Assembly: GCA_015680685.1 (NCBI GenBank)
Contig: MNCI01021389.1
Coordinates: forward strand, 542,725 to 606,724
Source: Gnetum montanum
Taxonomy: Eukaryota; Streptophyta; Gnetopsida; Gnetales; Gnetaceae
DNA: 64,000 nucleotides
Reading direction: 5' to 3'
Shown: positions 33,050-45,416 of the stretch, one piece after another
Position numbering within the stretch: position 1 is the stretch's first letter
How the letters are laid out: each line of letters opens with the position of its first letter
The notes under the pieces: generated by a model
Told to the model about the DNA's origin: nothing
Database searches by the model: none
What the model saw: only the letters and a program-made list of their open reading frames with translations
Translations under genes and position numbers: made by a program

Positions 33050-33720
33050 TAAAACCAATATTTATAGATACAAATATAGGAAATGTCCTTTCTTTAGAAT
33101 AAGTCTTACATATGCAAAGAGAATTGATAGATCTACAAGTCCATTCTAGTAGACGTTGGCTTCAAGCATAATTTGCACATCTCAAGTTGTTCAAGAAAGT
33201 CCATGCTTCATTTAAATTACAGCAAAAACATCAAGATTGTCATGTTGAATCCAATAGTAAGTAATTGGATTAAAATAGCAATGCTTCCTAAGAAATAAAC
33301 TAATATGGGGAGTCCTTTAAGATCTTTACAAATAACCAAAAATGCACATGAAAAGCACTCCTAGGCTTAGGTTTTGAAGTAAATCTCATCCCTCAAGATA
33401 TGTACAAAGCCTAGAACTTCCCACTATTAAAAAAATGCAATATCTAACTAGAGCATCCTTATCAATCTATTCTTGTCCCACTAAGAAAAATAGAAGATTT
33501 AGTAACCACCATCAATGATTGTTCATACCTATCTAATTCCTAGGTTATTCACATAAGCCAAAACAAAGTAGATTTTCCAATCATTACACAAAGAACATGG
33601 CTAAACATGAACAATGCGAAGCTCAACATAAGATATTTTTCGTTGAAAATCTCTAAGAAGGATGAAATAGAAGTCATTCAAAAATGAAAAGATCTGTACA
33701 TCACATATAATGATACAAGG
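33050..33720 (+). pseudogene. Fragment J: plus-strand gag-protease remnant
   Basis: Translated pieces match the gag-protease border of A-C: FFRISLTYAKRI, NWIKIAMLPKK, GSPLRSLQITKNAHE, then in another frame KALLGLGFEVNLIPQDMYKA (protease motif, Asp replaced by Gly). After that come SYLSNFLVIHI, DFPIITQRTWLNMNNAKLNI and LYITYNDTR. It is opposite in strand to K, which lies just right of it. Heavily decayed. Positions 33721-33917 are featureless. Confidence 0.68.
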
Positions 33721-33917
33721 TGTAATTGTGCATAGAATGTTTGGATAATTAAGTAGAGAGGTATTCTAACATGTAAATAATGTATAGAAGATGTATGTGT
33801 ACAAAATGCTTATATGTAGTAGTCACTAGGTAATAAGGCACCCAATAGTTGACAATCCAATAAAAATACAAATTAGAAATATGCATGGAATTAATTGAAT
33901 AAGTTACAAGTGCCATG

Positions 33918-34811
33918 TGATGAGTGGCAAGGTACCCCTACGCTCAACCATACGAATCACAAAGAATTCATGTGCGATTCGGTCGAATTCTATGGACTTT
34001 ATAGTTTTTTGGTGCACTAGTTCTCTAGGAAGTAAATTGGAAGTTAAGGACATTTGTTGTCTTCCCAACTACACTCATGAAGCTTAAGGGTATGGTTTAA
34101 GTGTAATTGAGGCACATGATTTTTATCATTTTATATTTTATGATTTTGATGCTTAAAATATATAGGATAGAGAATAAAGTAATTTAATATCTACTTTAAT
34201 CTAATTGGTTAACTATTGTTCAACTAGTCCTAACATAAGTATTTGGTCCCACTTATCTTATACACCTTGAACACATATGACGTTGCTAGGTTACCAAGTG
34301 TTAAGCACAATTGGGATTACTAAATGTCATATGCATGCTCAGAGTGGTCGTACTTATGTGTTTACTTAATTGCTATTTAGCTTATCTCGCCTAATTACTG
34401 AAGAACATTGAATAAATAACTAAAAACATTAAATGCATGAATAAAACATTTAAGCTATCCATAATGCTACAAGGTTTATCAAGAAGCTCATCTTTATTTT
34501 CACATGCACTGTCGTGCTCAGGTATAACAGTGCTTGAATAAAGATCCGTATACTTAATGAATCCTACTGCAGGCACTCAAGAAAATATTTTAATTTTCAA
34601 ATGTAAAATTGCAAGATCTTTGTTACAACTATGGTAAGATGATGCCTAAACATGATGGGTTGGCATGTATTTATAAGCAAGAACATACCCTACATTGATG
34701 GGGCCACATCAACACATAAAATGATGCATTGATAGGGCCTCGTCAACGTGGCCTAGTTGATGGGGCCCAGTCGATGAGGCCTCATCGATGTAGCCAATCT
34801 ATAACTCATCA
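33918..34811 (-). repeat. Element K 3' LTR (894 bp)
   Basis: TGATGAGTGGCAAGG...ATAACTCATCA. Same family as LTR A: U3 holds TCGATGAGGCCTCATCGA at 34771-34788, identical to the palindrome in A, with partial copies TTGATGGGGCC and CATTGATAGGGCC. TATA-like TATTTATA near 34669. Confidence 0.87.
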
Positions 34812-34827
34812 TACCCCCATGACTAAA
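34812..34827 (-). other. Element K polypurine tract
   Basis: Minus strand TTTAGTCATGGGGGTA before the LTR start. Confidence 0.72.
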
Positions 34828-35035
34828 TGAAAACACATCCTTGAGTTCTTTACAAAATTGAAAAGGTATGAGATTATTGACTAGCATATAATACAATAAA
34901 AGTAACATGACAAAACTAAGTGCCCGGGTGTATGGATCAGCAAAATTACACATTGTGGTGTTCACAACACAAAATTGAACATCAAACAAAATTTGGAAGA
35001 CATGTCCTCTAATGACATGAAGAAAATTGAAAAGA

Positions 35036-37890
35036 TCATAATTTTCTAGGCGGTGGAGGCTCTTCAGGTTCCAACAGACCTTCTCCAACTTTAGGCACAT
35101 GTAGCGATTGAGGCTATTGTGGCTATTTAGCTGCTACTACAACTTCTGGTGAAAGTTGGAAATCATCCAACAATGCTTTCATTATCTCCTAATTACTCTT
35201 AGTATTGTGCTTGGTCTATGCTGCTTTGCCAATGTGGGCTAGGATGGGCATATCCCAAGGATAGGGAATTACTGGGAACAACTCCTTAACATTGATGAAC
35301 CAGGCAACAAATTGTTTGCCCTCGACATCAAATGTCCTGATTGCATTTTGCAACTCTCAGTAATCATTCATTCTCTTGTCTAGGATCTCAGCAATTGATC
35401 GTTGATCAGTGAATCGTGCCTTGAGAACTTCAAGTTCAACGTTTTCGGTTGTAATTTTTTGCTTGGTGTCCTTATGGTACTTGAACTTGGCCTCATATAA
35501 AAAGTATAAGCTAGCCACCTACTTTTCACATTCTGACCACAACCATCCAACAATCAACATTGCTAGATTTTCACATTGGAGATTGGCTAGTTTCATATAT
35601 TCTATCATCTCTTCGATTTACAACTCTTACATGTGGATCTCCACTTTGTTGTAGGCATCTATCCCATTAATGATAGGTTGCCACACTTCTCTTCATTACT
35701 AGAGTTGATGGAGGGCCTTATTTACTTTTGCCTTAATCACTTGAATATGTTTCTCATTCACCTTCTTTTACAGGCCAACTAGGCCTTTGCAGTGATTCTT
35801 GAATTTCTCAAATATGAGAGCCTTATTTTTCCTAGTGGCAATTTCAATGGCATATTTCTAGCATAAGGCATAGACTTCTTCCATAGAGAGATTGTAGTTC
35901 TTTATTGCCAATTTTCATAATTTTGTATTCGCCCTTGCTAGCTACTCCTACTATTGATGGATGAATTCTTGTATCTATTGTTTTTATGCATTAAAATTCC
36001 ATAGGTGATGGTTTTTTATAGTTAACATTTCATTTTCTTGGCCCATCTAAACCAAGTCCTTTTGAATTGAATAGGTCTTTGCTTCAGCTACAAACTGATT
36101 AAAATGGTCATTACCATTCCCTCCTCAATTTATTTTAATCAATCTTGAAGCTACTGAAAAGATTAATCTCTTGTTATTGTAGGGTTAAGCAGTGTAGGAT
36201 CAGCAAAATGGGCACTTGATTCAACACCCTCTGTATTCAAGCATTGGTTTTGTGCATGAGCCATTTCAAGTTTTCCTTCCAGAATGATACATTTGCCCTT
36301 TTCTTCGAGTAGCTTTGACTGGGTTGCAGTAATGTTATTTAGAAAATCAAAGATGTCTAGAATCGATTGCCTAGTTCCTACTAATTAGTCTAGTAAATCT
36401 TTGTGCTAGGCTGCATTCAATCTTCCATTGAAAGTTCCTACGGATGTCTACACATCTCTAAGTGTAAATACATTTGGTACAAATGCCATAGGTGCATTAA
36501 ATGCTTCAACAATTTTATTAGCAACCACTTCTACAGCTATCTCTTGCCCTTGATGTTGCATCACCAATATAGTTGCCCCCTCGTCCTACTCCAAGATCAC
36601 CAAAACAGAAGCTGTATTCACAAAGATTTTTGGGAATAAATGATGTTGAGAAAGAAACATTGTCTTCTCTTAGCACTAGGATTCAATCTCGTGGGTAGCT
36701 ACATTCATTAGGCCAAAAATGTTGGTCCACCTCCTTGCATCTAACTAATTATTTGAGCCACTTCATTAAGGTGACTCATCTCATGTTGATAAACAGATGA
36801 ATCGCCACCACTCATTCTTACTTGCTGCTCCTACTACTACAAGAGTTGCTCTCAGATTTTAAGTAGGTGCTCAATAGCAAAGCAAGCTTCCAACATTGTT
36901 TCTTGAGTAGGTGGTAGAGGTGAAGGTTGCTACTCCTCTTCTTTAGACATGGCAGGTGTCCTATCCTTCATCATTTCAGACCAAGAGGCAATGGGAGTAT
37001 GCCTGATTATGTCATTGGCGTAACAGATTATCCCTACCCTTTTACAAAGTTTTCTGATAAGGCATGGGAAGGGTAGGGTTTTTCTTCCATGTTCATTTTC
37101 TTTAAAACACTTTTTTATCTCTAGATAGATTAATTGTGGAAGGTTGGTTGAAAATTTTCTACTTAAAGTGGCACATGCTTGGGTGGAGAAGGTAGTCACC
37201 TTACTGGGCCTCATCGTTCGATTAAGGTGATAGGCTGCTATTTTGAAGTATACATGCTTTGCCAATGTGAGTGCATCAAACTCCTTGCAGTCAACCCTGT
37301 AACGCCATTGGGTCCACTTCTTTTTCACCTCTAGATCAGCTTGCATAAAAATTTCTATGAGTTGTATCCTAGAATTAGGCAACCTAAGAGCTTGCGTGAT
37401 GGCTTTAGTCGAGTAGGACACCTAAATATCCTTGATCTTCACAACGGTACCTAACCTTCTATTGTTCTAGAAGAGGTACGTCTCTCCCATGTACCACTTC
37501 CCACTGAAAGTGATCATTGTTCTCATGGAAGAGGTTTGCAACTATGTCTTTACCAGCATTCTCTAAGAATGACCCGAAGTTTAGTTCCTAGAGAACTGAG
37601 CATTGGACATCACGGGGCTTGATTGTGTCGAGGTAGGCTTGTGTAAGTATGACTTCAAGTCATGGTATAGGCCCTGGTGCCTCTCCTCACTATGATTGTT
37701 TTATTGCAACCTCTTCCTCGAGAATTTGTCAAACTAATTTCACTTTAGGCTCCTCTCAAAGTGGTCCTATTGCATGGGTTTCTTTTGCTTGTTCTTAGTC
37801 TTGTTCTTACTGGCCTCTTCTAGTTCTAGGTTCTTTCTTCCTTTGTTGAGATGGTCCTCCCTCTTGTGGTTTTTTCGATCTTGGTTTCAT
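35036..37890 (-). pseudogene. Element K ORF2 (plant-transposon-protein-like domain plus coiled coil)
   Basis: Minus strand from ATG 37890 (MKPRSKKPQEGGPSQQRKK) to a TGA at 35036-35038 following PEEPPPPRKL. The conserved domain is best preserved at 37421-36930: YSTKAITQALRLPNSRIQ, FDALTLAKHVYFKIAAYHLN, FSTQACATLSRKFSTNLPQL, CLIRKLCKRVGIICYANDII. It is colinear with ORF2 of E and F. A long coiled-coil part spans about 36400-35350. Several stops and frame changes. Its place between pol and the 3' LTR shows that ORF2 is a regular part of the autonomous element. Biochemical role unknown; resemblance to PF20167 is by pattern memory. Confidence 0.7.
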
Positions 37891-38194
37891 TTGTAATCCC
37901 AACATGACCATGGGTTAGTGATTATTATGTAACGTGAAACATTTGGGATATCTTATGTCATTGGGAAAGTTACACCTGGCTAAGTTGTGATTATGACTAA
38001 TTTGATAAATTTTAATCATTAGTTTATTTGTATATTGATGTTAACAAATGATTACAATCATATCAAAGGTCTTTAAAAGGGTTAAACTCTAAAAGATTGA
38101 TGGTTAAATATCACTATATTTATTAACCCTTTGGGGAAGAAAATTTTTCGTCAAAAACCTTAAGGTTTGCCGCCCCCCATGACTAAGAGCTTAC
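37891..38194 (-). other. Putative 5'-UTR intron before K ORF2
   Basis: The minus strand has a donor-like CCAATG|GTAAGC (intron base 1 at 38194), a branch-like CACTAAC (37914-37920) and GGATTACAA abutting the ORF2 ATG, where E and F have GATTGCAG. The acceptor AG has become AA. The spacing of branch to acceptor matches E and F. Splicing is inferred only. Confidence 0.45.
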
Positions 38195-38460
38195 CATTGG
38201 TAGCTTTAGGATCGAAGAACAAAGTAATTTGGAAAAATGATCAAAATTTTATATGCTTTAGAAGGTTTGGGACTCTAAAAAATGACAAAAAAATCCTCTC
38301 TTATTGTGAAGAAAATAATAAAAATTTCAAAGTGTTCAGCGGTATTTATAGACTTTTTATGTTGTGTTGATGGGGCCTAGTCAACAAGGCCCTGTTGGCA
38401 CGGTCGGCTATGTTAAATAGGCCTAGTCGATGCAGCTGTTGACCACCATTAACTTTGGAA
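38195..38460 (-). promoter_or_regulatory. Internal promoter-like block upstream of K ORF2
   Basis: Minus-strand TATA-like TATAAATACC (38342-38351), preceded upstream by repeats of the family's GGCC motif (GTTGACTAGGCCCCATCAAC, CATCGACTAGGCCTATT) at 38368-38440. These are related to the U3 motif of LTR K (GATGAGGCCTCATC). Neither a TG/CA LTR border nor a PBS is visible, so it is not simply a solo LTR. Confidence 0.45.
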
Positions 38461-39790
38461 AAAGTTTGAAAATACAAGGGGTTTTTGAGTGAAATGGGAG
38501 TCAAATGGAAGCCCAAAAAGCCATGAACATGATGAAAATAGTAGGAGTGTTGGAATTAAGAGAATTTAGAGAATTGAAAAAATAATTTGAGAATGAAGTT
38601 TTATGAATGTTTAAGGAGCTTAGAGTTGGATGCATAATGGGTTACGCAAAAGATATGATTGCAGCAATGTCTAAGGTAAAGAGCTTAACTATCCAAACTA
38701 AGAGATATGTAGGTGGGTCCTCCCCATAGTAGGCACATGCCCTTTTTTCCCTTGCATAATTGCAATCGAGTCCATGGGCCCCATAGTCGATTAATGGTTA
38801 TGAAAAGTTAAGGACAAACTTGGAAGAATCTATCCAAGAATTCCAACACATTAAATTAAGACATCAAGCATAACATGGAAACCAATAGTGAGGTGAGTTA
38901 CGGGCAACATAAATGGATGATGGGGGAGGTGGGATGATATCCCGAATTGAGGTCATAAGAAGTCCCCTATGGAGTTTGTGTTTAAAATGACCTGAGAAGA
39001 TCCATCCTTAGTCCAGATTAAACCCAATTTCTTCCAATGACTTCGCATTGCCACTCCAAGACTAATCCATCCCCTCAAGACACTAGAGTGCTCCCAAAAA
39101 ATGACCACTACTCCATAAATAGAAGAAGAGAGAAGTAGGAAGTGAGAGTGGGCCTTAGTTAAAGGGGATCTTCAGGCATGGGTAACATGTCTTTCTAGTC
39201 TCATAACCAGTACTTGTAGCTTATTTATTTGTCTAAGGGGTGTCCTTTGAATTCCCATCATGTTGTTTTTTTTTATGGAAACCACACCATGCAAAGACTT
39301 TATTTAACTTCCTGTTATTGGTCAACATAGAATGGTAAGAAGTCACACCCTGTGCAAGCCTTTGAATCCTTCCCAGTTCTAGAAACTACCAAGGTCACAA
39401 ATTTATGAAAAAATTATTTAATGAAAGGGACCTCAAACTTCCAAAACAAGGAAAACCATAGAGTTTGTGGATGGGTGGATGATGTGGACTCATTGCCTAT
39501 TCCATGAAAAAAATAAGTCATGTATTAATCATCAGACATTAGAATTAAAAAATAGAAACTAGACATTAACAACCAAAACATTAAGCACAAACCACCATTA
39601 GTAAATAGCAACATTGGCACTGTGTCCTGTGGTAATAAAGCACTTTTATTAGCAAAAATAATGAAAATTCACACAAAAATAAAGTAAACTATATAAGAAA
39701 TTATAAAATATTCAAGAAAGATAAAACATACTAACGATGTTGTAAAAAAAATCAAGAAAATTAATTAAAAAAAACCAAAAAGGGGTAAAA
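38461..39790 (-). other. Element K pol-ORF2 spacer (non-coding)
   Basis: No coding frame. Similar to the C spacer (9330-10560) around CATGCCCTT, CTAAGGGGTGT and ACACCATGCAAAGACTT. A-rich near 39640-39830. A long intergenic region after pol is typical of Athila-type elements. Confidence 0.6.
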
Positions 39791-40720
39791 ATCAACAAAG
39801 TGTAAAAGAAAAATGTGTAAAAAAAAGTGAAAAAATGAGGATCCATGTGTATGGCTTGTGTTGATGGCCATCTTCCTTGTGACTAGCTTGAAGGGAAGAG
39901 ATGTAGAATATAGAGCATGGTTGTCCATCTAATGAGGTATTAGTCACACTGGCTTGCTTTAGCTCAAGAAAAGGTTTCACTTGTTAGATGTTGACCAATT
40001 TCTTTTCGTTTGGGCTCTAAGGTTTGTAGATTAACATGATCCCAAAAGGAAAAGTTTTGTTAATTATATAAGGTTCCTCCCACAACATTTCAAACTTTGT
40101 TTTTTGAGGTACGTGTGTGGGGTTCTAGTAAAGGACCTTAACTCTAAGTTGAAATTTTACTTTTCATATTCTAAGGTCATGATGCTTCTTGTTGTATGCA
40201 TTATGCACTTCATTCAAAGATAGGGTTACTAATTAGTTTTCATTTAGTACATTTAGGTTTATCAATCTTTCTCTTTGTGCTAGGCTCAGGTTAAGGTCAA
40301 AGTCATAGGCTATTAAAAGTGTACGAAGCTCTTATTAGACTAAAAGTATTGGAAGTTTTTCATACACTAGCTCATAGGGAGAGTAGCCTATGGGAAGTTT
40401 CCATGTAGAGAAGTAGGCCCAAAGGGCATCATTGAGTTTTGTGCTCCGGTCTCCCATATATTTTCTTACAGTCCTTATTAGGATCTTTGTGATCTCCCTA
40501 CTGGTGACTTCTACTTGACCATTGGCTTGCGGGTGGTAGGGTGTTGTTAATTTATATTCAACCCCCAAGTGTTACATCAACTTTCAAAAGGTGACACCTA
40601 TAAAATGAGTTCCGTTGTTAGAAATTAGTGCACGTGGCATACCAAGCCTATTTACAATATGTTGTTATATAAATTGAGTAGTAGTGGATGATGTACAAAT
40701 ACTTCAAGAGCCAAGCTCAT
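39791..40720 (-). pseudogene. Element K integrase (C-terminal two-thirds)
   Basis: The block 40568-40335 reads VEYKLTTPYHPQANGQVEVT, then KLNDALWAYFSTWKLPIGYS and YELVYEKLPILLV. It contains the NGQVE segment with the third catalytic acidic residue of the DDE core. Next come the NLNVLNEN region (about 40250) and a C-terminal EEPYIINKTFPFGIM (about 40080-40030), resembling the GPY/F module, then a divergent tail to 39792. The N-terminal zinc finger and first catalytic Asp are missing: near 40700 the sequence jumps into RNase H-like sequence, an internal deletion. Pseudogene. Confidence 0.78.
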
Positions 40721-40772
40721 AGTGCTTGAACTTTTCAAGAGCATCCGCCACTGCCATTAGTTCTTTCTTAGT

Positions 40773-40773
40773 N
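40773..40773. other. Single-N contig join in K pol
   Basis: Single N in the RT/RNase H region. Compared with B (about 5100-5400), sequence either side is not contiguous, so bases are missing here. Confidence 0.7.
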
Positions 40774-41700
40774 CAATTTGGTGCTCATAGAATTCAAGTT
40801 TCTATGAAGTTTTCCTTGGCCCAAATGAATAGAGCACCTTTCTTTGTAAGCTTGACCAATGACTTTGCCATCTTAGAGAAATTCTGTCCAAGGAATGATT
40901 GGACATCTTTGATTATCTCTGGTTGGCATGTGATTCCTTGGATGACCCTTATATTTTCTGGGTCCATCTTAATCCCTACTTGAGTAATTCTGTGCCCTAG
41001 TACTATGCCCTCCTAGACCATTAAATGGCTTTTTTGCCTAAGGTTTGTTTCAACACATCTTTTTAGTACTTGCTCAAGGCAATCCAACGCTTGCTTAAAT
41101 GTAGCTACATATGTAGAGAAATCATCTATAAAGACTTCTACCCTACTACTAATCTGCTATTGAAAAATACTAATGACTAGATGTTGAAATGTTGTAGGGG
41201 CATTACATAGACCAAATGGCATCTTACAATATGCAAAATTCCCCTAGGGACTCATGAATCTTATTTTGGCTTGATCTTCTAGCACAATCTGGATTTGGTT
41301 ACAACCATTATAAACATCAAAGAAGCTATAATAGTAATGCTAGATATGGTGCCCAACACTTGGTCCAAAAATGATAATGGAAAATGATCTTTGAATGTTG
41401 CCATATTCAACAACCTAAAGTTGATGTAGACCCACCATTTGACACCTTTCTTTGACACAATTACAAGTGGACTAACCCACTCACTATCTGCGATGGGATA
41501 GATGAACCCAACCTTGATGAGTTGTTCTATTTCCTCTTTGACGATCTACTTCAACTTGGGATTTTGCTATCTTCTTGGCTTCATGGTCAGGTCAATGTAG
41601 ATATGATTTTGGCATATCCTTGGATAAATTCTAGTTAGTTTTGGATATGACCATGCAAAGGTTGTTGGTTATTTGTTGAGCACCTTCAACAGCTTATATT
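40774..41700 (-). pseudogene. Element K reverse transcriptase / RNase H remnant
   Basis: Minus strand, colinear with B 5290-6240. Broken pieces correspond to the RT palm (SEWVSPLVIVSKKGVKW-like near 41500-41440), to the SYNGCNQIQIVLEDQAKIRF-like segment near 41300, and to the thumb and connection near 40980. Frequent stops. No intact YxDD box was found. Confidence 0.65.
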
Positions 41701-42544
41701 TTTGTTCTGGAGCAAGATTTACATTGATTATAACTAGTTTGCCATTTTTATAAAATGCATACTCCATGCTAGGTAATAGAGTTTTTAACTCTAGGGGCTC
41801 TAGCTTGAAATTATTAGGGATCACCAACTCTTCCCAACAGGTATCATCAACTTCATCATTAGAGAGTTAGTGATGAACTTGCTCAAGTTCGTCCTTGCCC
41901 TCAACATAAGCACATGTTAGGCTCTTATAGGGTTTCATGCATAGTGTCTCACTATTAGAGTTAGTTAGCCACTGGATGCCCTCTTGTTTTGTGGTTGCTG
42001 CCTACATGCACCTTTGGATATCAATTTCATGTGCACACTGATTGCATGGTTTAATGAATGTACTTTTAATGAACTACATTTTTTGCACACAACTACACCT
42101 ATTATCACTATATGTGATGCATGAAACTCACTTCTTCTTGAGTTGTCCAAATTCATTCTCCTTGGAGATTTTCAAGGAGAGGTTCCTAATGCCCATTCTT
42201 GCATTAATAGTGCTTAACCATGCATGTACCATGATGATGGGGAAGTTTCCTTTGTAGTTTTATACCTTGATCACCAAAAAATTAGTAGGATAGGACCACC
42301 CACAAACTATAGTCACAATGTCCTCCACTAATCCCAAAGGGACAATGATTAACTATTTTGCCAATTTCAAATGGATATTACTTTGCTTGCGAGGTGGTAG
42401 GTTCCATGCCCTGTACATGTCATGGGAGATGAGATTAACATTGGAACCGAAATCAAGAAAAGCCTTGCATGACTCATGTCTAGCAATTTACAAGTAAATA
42501 AGAGGACTTCCTAGGTTACATCTCTTCATGGGAAGGTTGCTAGT
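41701..42544 (-). pseudogene. Element K protease-RT linker and protease remnant
   Basis: Colinear with B 6240-7100. Includes an acidic NDEVDDTCWEELVI-like stretch, FHASHIVI and ETHFFL-region counterparts, and near 42440-42480 the protease neighbourhood. The sequence stops mid-gene at 42544 (...GGTTGCTAGT), where the LTR of G begins. Confidence 0.6.
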
Positions 42545-44250
42545 TGTAGCAACCGAAAATGTCAAAGGTTAGAATGGGACTTCAAGAGGTCTACAGTTGT
42601 ACAGCCTTGACCCTGCTTCTGCATGAAGGCCTACAAGGAATGGATGTGGGGGTGCCCAAAATAGTCTTGTCGATCGAACTGGGACTTATAGGTGTTATGA
42701 TGAAACGCATGTCAAAGGGGCACATGGTGTTTTGTGATGTCTGCAAGTGTGAGCATAGTAGAGGTTTTAGACATGAAAATGAAGATGACAATGCTTGAAT
42801 ATGTACTTAAACAATGAACAATGTAAGTAGAATGCTAAAATGCAGGAGAAAAAAATGCAAAAAGTGCGCAAAATGTGAGTGAGAGAGAAAGAAATTACCC
42901 CAAGTAGGGCGTGCATAGTTAACTGCAAAGAAACATTTAGTAGGTACGCAATGTATAAACAGGCATAGTAGGTAGCATAGTCACAGTCTCAAGGTCTCTA
43001 GCTATGAAGAATTAACGTCTGCCATGAAGTCTAAGCTTGCTGAATTGGCTACTACAATGTCCTATAAGTTACAGCAGTGTACAATGCATTAGACGGTGTA
43101 CAATGGTGCCGTGGTGTCCCAAATTTTGCCAAAATGCTAGGTGCACTTGGGTGTAGAAGTGCTAAGAATTCCAATGTTCAAATTTGCCCATTTTGCTTTT
43201 GGTTTATCAACCCCTAAAATGTGAAATGTTGGGGTATTTATAGGCCTAGGGTTAGCATGAATCGTGAATCGGGCACCACATGGTAGAGGGGTAGTTGGGA
43301 CTACACTAGCCCCAACTACACTCCCATTGAAGTGAATGGTGTTTTGCTAGTGTGCTCCAATGGACCCTGTGAGACTACCAGACTATGACTATGTAGCTGA
43401 GACTACATGTGCAAGTGCTAAAAAAACTATAATGTACTTGAACATAATGTGAAAAAATGTAATTTTGGAGACTACGGTTTGGGACTATGCTGCCCCCTCT
43501 CTCAAGTGGTGTCAAGTGTAGTTACAATTTAGGAAAAAATGAGGGATGCAAAAGAGATGAAAATTACTGATCTTGGTTGTCAAAGGAATGTTGGAGCTGA
43601 GATGTAGACCAGTGTTGAGCTTTGGAGGCTTCTAGAGGTAGTTCTGCATGGCTATGCTGACTACTCTCTAGAGTTAGGTAATTCCAAAGTGAGCTAAGAT
43701 GCAGGCCGATGTTGAGCATAACCTCAAGAGTTAAGAAAATTTTGCCAACAATTAAGTTTTAGTGCAAACTATGCTAACTACACTCTTGAGCATAGTCCCA
43801 AAGGTGAGAGTGTAGCCATGAAACTTGAAGAAAACATTGGAAAAAAATGATGTGCTCATGCAAACTACACTAACTATGCTTTAGAACGTAGTAGGGAGCA
43901 TAGGCTTAGGAGTTAGAAAATTTGCCAAATTTTTTTTCCATGCCAACCAAGCTTGACAGCCTCTACCTTGACACTTAGAGAAATTTGCAAAACTAGTCAT
44001 TCCAAGGTTGACTATGCTTTGGAGTGTAGTCCTAGTAGGGTGAGTGTAGTCAAGACACTTAGAAAAATTTGCAGTTGTTATTGACACTTGGAAAATTTTT
44101 GCAAATATAGACTGTTAGTGTCAACTATGTTGAGTTTGCTCTAGAGCATAGTCTTAGTAGTGGAAGCATAGTCTCAACACTTAGAAAAAATTACCAAGCT
44201 TTGACACTTAGCCAAATCTACAATTGAGACCTAGGAGCCCAAATTTGGTG
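42545..44250 (-). repeat. Element G 3' LTR (right border approximate)
   Basis: Starts TGTAGCAACCGAAAATGTCA; the first 370 bp match 63631-64000. The minus-strand TATA-like TATAAATACCCC is at about 43231-43242. Upstream in U3 (43260-44200) are many repeats of GACTATGCT/AGCATAGTC and ACTACACT motifs, embedded in units ending CACTTAGAAAAATTTGC. I could not fix the U3 terminus; no clear TG/CA plus PPT combination was found. Confidence 0.65.
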
Positions 44251-45416
44251 ATGTTTCATTCCTCTTTGTTGATGTTTGGAGGAGTGGCCCAAGAGATGTC
44301 GACAAAGAATGCAAAACACCACAGTAAGCCCAGTACCAACATCGCCCATCAGTAACTAACTGAATGTCACTTCACCATGCTCAAGAGTGCTAAGGGAAAT
44401 GGTATGCTAGAGACAAAGGATGTAGGGATCATGCTAAGGGGTAATAAGGGGATGAAATGCAAATGGTTTTAAACTACAAGCTACCACACCAAGGAAGGCT
44501 TGTCACCAAAATGATTATCTCTCATTGAAATGCTTGTGAAAGAGCTAATGCCCATGGAACCAGAGTGGCCTGCCCCTAAAATTATCACCTCTTATCAAAG
44601 TGCTTATGAGAAGGTCAGTGCAGATTTAAGGTTGGACCAGTCGCAAAATTGCAACTCTGCTGATTTTGCTTGGGGACATGTTTTTGCTCCATTCTCTTTA
44701 CTCTTGTTTTCATGTTTTTTAACGTTTTTTTACTGTGAGGTGAACCTAGTTTGGGTTTTCCACATTGCAAGATGCTAGTTGCAGGATGCTTTTTGTTAGA
44801 TGGGTGGCATGCCACCTGATGGGATTTGCTTTAGTGCAACCATGTCATATCTATAGGATAGGTGTTTCCTCCCTAGGATGTTACGTTATGTCCACTTGGG
44901 CTTTGACCAGCCCACAAAGGCTACCCATTGGATGAATTACATTACATCGACTATGGGTTATGCAGTTGACACAAAGAGGGTGCCATGTGCATTAGAGGGG
45001 TTGCAAGCTTGGTGATGTAAGGGGAAGCAGGGAAATGTAAGGTAAAGGGGGTAAATGCAAGTAGGCTATAGCAAGGTGATAGGGCTAGGCACTCTTGAGT
45101 AGCTTAGCTAGTTTGATCATGCACATTGGAGCAATGTAGTGTCTTGATGCTACGATGAGATGTGTCTCTACACAACTACCTATAAGGCTTCATCTTGCAA
45201 ATACAACATAGAGAAAACAAGAAAAAAATCACATGACATCAGGTGAGAGTTAATTGCTAGATGTAAGTGTGCTGTAATGGATGGACCAGTTGTAAGAGCT
45301 TGAAGAACTAGTGTAGGTGTTGGTGTAAGAAGGCTACAAAAGCTTTAGCAGCCACACTGGAGGTAAGCACCTAGAGAGGTTAGCAAAATGGTAAAGTGTG
45401 AAGGTGATGCAAGTGC
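44251..45416 (-). other. Element G 3' internal region, no recognisable gene
   Basis: No conserved frame on either strand. RNase H and integrase, expected here, were not found. Short open stretches (44530-44815, both strands) have no family signature. Confidence 0.4.

Larger units (their letters stand above)
33918..42544 (-). mobile_element. Element K: gag-pol-ORF2 retrotransposon (5' part displaced by G)
   Basis: Minus-strand element with 3' LTR 33918-34811, PPT, ORF2 (37890-35036), promoter-like block, spacer (39790-38461), integrase, RNase H/RT and protease. It is cut at 42544/42545 by the LTR of element G, so gag and the 5' LTR lie beyond G, off the window. This is the fullest plan of the family and places ORF2 in the position occupied by env-like genes in Athila elements. 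The left flank CCATG (33913-33917) is the candidate target duplication. Confidence 0.78.

Noticed and set aside
44251-45416. Integrase of element G
   Set aside because: Expected here by order, but no H2C2, DDE or GPY/F motif could be found on either strand.
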